Assembly: GCA_045114665.1 (NCBI GenBank)
Contig: JBGUKW010000235.1
Location: 1-16,442, forward strand
Direction: 5' to 3'
Length of the DNA stretch: 16,442 bases
Origin: CADAWZ01 sp045114665
Lineage (GTDB): Bacteria; Vulcanimicrobiota; CADAWZ01
In this document: positions 14,495 to 16,442 of the stretch, piece by piece
Position numbering within the stretch: position 1 is the first letter of the stretch
Layout: each line of letters begins with the position of its first letter
Translations under genes and position numbers: made by a program
The notes under the pieces: model-generated
Seen by the model: the letters and a program-made list of their open reading frames with translations, nothing else
What the model was told of the DNA's origin: nothing
Databases searched by the model: none

Positions 14495-14536
14495 TCTTCC
14501 ATTTATAAAAAAAATATATTAGAATATAATGGAAGA
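14495..14536 (+). promoter_or_regulatory. Promoter with flanking inverted repeat (candidate operator) for the 161-residue protein
   Basis: A perfect -10 TATAAT (14525-14530) has a weak -35 TTTATA (14502-14507) 17 bases upstream. The inverted arms TCTTCCATT (14495-14503) and AATGGAAGA (14528-14536) overlap the -35 and -10. They are centred 33 bases apart, about three helical turns. No T-run follows the repeat, so it is a poor terminator for gyrA. A repressor operator is inferred. Confidence 0.5.
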
Positions 14537-14556
14537 AAAAAATTAGGAGGCTTATT

Positions 14557-15042
14557 ATGCAAATAAGCAGTAGTTTACCTTCATTGACACCAGCACAGCT
14601 AAGTAAAGCCGATAAAGTAGTTGCTGAGTTTAAACAAGTTGAAGCTGATGTTATCGCTGTTGATAATGATAAAATAGATTTGAATTCAAATGAAGGTGAA
14701 GTAAAACTCGATTTTACACCTTTGAAACCAAATGCAAGAGAAAAATTTACTGGCGAAGTTACTTATAATAAAGACACAAAAGAAGCTGAAAAAACATTTG
14801 TTACAAAAAATTATGACAAACCAGGCGGAGTTGGTGTAAACTATGCAAAACATCAACTAAAAGACGGAAGCACATTGTACAGAAAAGACGATATGTATCA
14901 AGAATTCCCAATGTACAGACAGATTGATGAAGTAGTTGTCGGCAAAGACGGTCAAATAAAATCATTTGAATCTTATGAAGAAAGAGATGATTTTATGGGA
15001 TTCGGTTTTGGCGGTGGAGACGGTTTCAATATTGCTCATTAA
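14557..15042 (+). CDS. Unknown soluble 161-residue protein, probably well expressed
   Basis: I do not recognise this protein. It has no signal peptide, membrane segment or cysteine. The N-terminus (MQISSSLPSLTPAQLSKADK) is Ser/Pro-rich and leads to a short helix-like stretch (11-32). The middle is charged with many Lys, Asp and Glu, and predicted beta segments include EKFTGEVTYNK, KTFVTKNYD and GSTLYRKDD. The C-terminus is Gly/Phe-rich (FMGFGFGGGDGF, 147-157). A perfect ribosome site AGGAGG (14545-14550) six bases before the ATG, a TATAAT promoter and its own terminator suggest a single-gene unit with strong expression. It sits between gyrA and alr, which share no obvious pathway with it. The real coding status is supported by the signals and the clean ORF. 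Confidence 0.8.
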   Translation: MQISSSLPSLTPAQLSKADKVVAEFKQVEADVIAVDNDKIDLNSNEGEVKLDFTPLKPNAREKFTGEVTYNKDTKEAEKTFVTKNYDKPGGVGVNYAKHQLKDGSTLYRKDDMYQEFPMYRQIDEVVVGKDGQIKSFESYEERDDFMGFGFGGGDGFNIAH

Positions 15043-15061
15043 TTTATTTTTTAAAAAAAAT

Positions 15062-15101
15062 AAAAAAGCAGTCAATTTTTATTTTTGATTGCTTTTTTTT
15101 T
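15062..15101 (+). terminator. Intrinsic terminator after the 161-residue protein gene
   Basis: AAAAAAGCAGTCAA (15062-15075) pairs with TTGATTGCTTTTTT (15085-15098), with one G-U wobble and a 9-base loop, ending in a T-run. It starts 19 bases after the stop codon. Confidence 0.9.
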
Positions 15102-15113
15102 ATTTATAAATAT

Positions 15114-15121
15114 GCTATAAT
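15114..15121 (+). promoter_or_regulatory. Probable -10 promoter element for alr
   Basis: TATAAT (15116-15121) is preceded by TGC (15113-15115), an extended -10. The position of the -35 (15093-15098) falls in the T-run of the preceding terminator and is not a good hexamer. The start site would be near 15128, about 30 bases before alr. Confidence 0.6.
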
Positions 15122-15159
15122 ATCACAATAATTTTTTTTTATTAGGAAGTAAAAAAAAT

Positions 15160-16290
15160 ATGAAATATTTAACTTGGGTTGAATTGAACAGAGAAGCATA
15201 TAATTTTAATATGCAGTCTTTTAAAAATGTTGTTGGTGATAATTGTAAGATAATGGCAATTATCAAGTCAAATGCCTATGGTCATGGACTTTATGAATCG
15301 GCAATTTTGGCACAGGACTCAAAATGTGTTGATATGGTTGGTGTCTATGCACTTAATGATGCAAAATATCTTTATGATAAAGGTATAAAGCTACCTATTT
15401 TTATAATGGGATATGTTCTGTCAGATGATTTTATGGATATTGTCAAGCATGATTTTTCAGTTTGTATTTCCTCTTTTGATCAACTGAAAAAAGTAAAAGA
15501 TGTAATAGGAGACAATAAAATAAAAATTCATCTGAAATTTGATTCAGGACTAAGAAGACTTGGATTCTATCCTTCTGAATTGAATGATTTGATGACATTT
15601 TTAGATGAAAATAAAAATTTTGTAGTTGAGGGCATATTCTCTCATTTTGCAAATATTGAGGATACAATTTGTCATGATTTTGCAAAATTACAGAGAGATA
15701 CTTTTGAAAAGATGACACTTCCATTTGTGGAAAAATATCATCCTACAAGACATATAGCATGTTCTGCTGCAGGACTTCTATTTCCAGATACATATTTTGA
15801 AATGATAAGAACTGGAATAAGCATGTATGGAATGTGGCCTTCAAGAGAAACTCTCATAACAGCTTTGAAAACAAATAGTAAAATATCTGAATTGAGACCT
15901 GTTTTGACTTGGAAAACTCGAATTGCACAGATAAAAAATGTATCTGTTGGAGATACTGTTGGATATGGTCGATCATACACTGTTACAAGACCTGGAAAAA
16001 TTGCGATCATGCCTGTAGGTTATTATGATGGATATGATAGACATTATTCTAATTCTGCAAAAGTTATTGTAAATGGAATTGAAGCTCCTGTTGTCGGAAA
16101 GATATGTATGAATATGTCAATGATTGATGTGAGTCATATAGATGATGTAGCTATAGAAGATGAAGTTATTTTGATTGGTGAAGATGAAAATGCTTCTGTT
16201 ACAGCTGATTTTCTTGCTGATATTTCTGGTACTATCAATTATGAAGTTACAACAAGAATAAATGCTTCGATTCCGAGAATAATAGTGTAA
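15160..16290 (+). CDS. alr: Alanine racemase
   Basis: The 376-residue enzyme is a PLP-dependent racemase that makes D-alanine for peptidoglycan in the cytoplasm. The PLP-binding lysine is Lys36 in KSNAYGHG (36-43), at the family position in the N-terminal TIM barrel. HLKFDSGLRRLGF (124-136) contains Lys126 and Arg133, matching the carbamylated lysine and the pyridine-contacting arginine of the Geobacillus enzyme. The second catalytic base is Tyr269 in VGYGRSY, in the C-terminal beta domain; MPVGYYDGY (284-292) and GKICMNMSMIDV (313-324) are also family landmarks. Length is standard. An AGGAAG ribosome site lies about 10 bases upstream. It has its own promoter after a terminator, so it is probably expressed alone or with genes beyond the window. 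Presence implies a peptidoglycan wall. Confidence 0.97.
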   Translation: MKYLTWVELNREAYNFNMQSFKNVVGDNCKIMAIIKSNAYGHGLYESAILAQDSKCVDMVGVYALNDAKYLYDKGIKLPIFIMGYVLSDDFMDIVKHDFSVCISSFDQLKKVKDVIGDNKIKIHLKFDSGLRRLGFYPSELNDLMTFLDENKNFVVEGIFSHFANIEDTICHDFAKLQRDTFEKMTLPFVEKYHPTRHIACSAAGLLFPDTYFEMIRTGISMYGMWPSRETLITALKTNSKISELRPVLTWKTRIAQIKNVSVGDTVGYGRSYTVTRPGKIAIMPVGYYDGYDRHYSNSAKVIVNGIEAPVVGKICMNMSMIDVSHIDDVAIEDEVILIGEDENASVTADFLADISGTINYEVTTRINASIPRIIV

Positions 16291-16442
16291 AAAGGCGTGT
16301 TGGTAAATTTTTTATTACTGCTACGCAACTTTTTGTGGGTAAAAAGGGAAGTAACGGAAATCAATTTTTTAGTTCATAATAATTTTCAAAAATACTATTT
16401 TTTTATTTTTAGCAATAAGGCATTCACTTCAGACAGTTTTTT
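16291..16442. other. Gene-free right end
   Basis: The 152 bases after alr contain no ORF, terminator hairpin or promoter that I can support. The next gene, if any, starts beyond the window. Confidence 0.5.

Noticed and set aside
1..16442. CRISPR arrays, prophage or intact insertion sequences
   Set aside because: No regularly spaced direct repeats, integrase, transposase or phage structural genes were seen.

Overview
This is an AT-rich bacterial chromosome segment that contains a replication origin. Evidence for the origin is dnaA followed by dnaN, two gene-free intervals packed with DnaA-box sequences, and a clean switch of gene direction. All genes left of about 4.2 kb run leftward and all genes right of about 4.66 kb run rightward, as expected when transcription follows replication away from an origin. 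An NfnA/SudB-type flavoprotein suggests an anaerobe using ferredoxin and NAD(P)H electron exchange. Consensus promoters (TTGACA-N17-TATAAT) and GGAGG ribosome binding sites indicate ordinary sigma70-type expression. I cannot name the phylum from the sequence. The gene order (dnaA-dnaN-gyrA-unknown-alr, with no recF or gyrB, and secG-opp inside the origin region) matches none of the well-known model phyla, so a less-sampled anaerobic lineage is plausible but unproven.

Left arm (1-4215, minus strand): a palindromic GC-rich repeat; a type I restriction specificity subunit (hsdS) with no hsdM or hsdR in view; an nfnA-like FAD/2Fe-2S subunit without its usual large partner next door; tRNA-Gln(UUG) with a perfect consensus promoter and a terminator-like hairpin; and an exported TPR-repeat protein with a beta-rich C-terminal domain.

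Origin region (4216-9256): box cluster A (4360-4494) lies in the divergent gap between the TPR gene and secG. A four-gene operon follows: secG, then an oligopeptide-type binding lipoprotein (oppA) and two ATPases (oppD, oppF) joined by stop/start overlaps, with no permease genes. Box cluster B (8487-9256), with a very AT-rich stretch, leads into dnaA. Clusters A and B share a composite of two DnaA boxes overlapping by one base. They also share a second motif, AGTCATGG(T/C)TNTA or close variants, that is not a DnaA box. This looks like a bipartite origin whose halves flank a transporter/secretion operon.

Right arm (9257-16442, plus strand): dnaA and dnaN form a replication operon ending in a strong terminator. 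A gyrA-type topoisomerase subunit lacking a recognisable GyrA box follows. Next is an unknown, probably well-expressed 161-residue soluble protein whose promoter lies inside an inverted repeat, then alanine racemase (alr) for cell-wall D-alanine. The last 150 bases hold no gene I can support.
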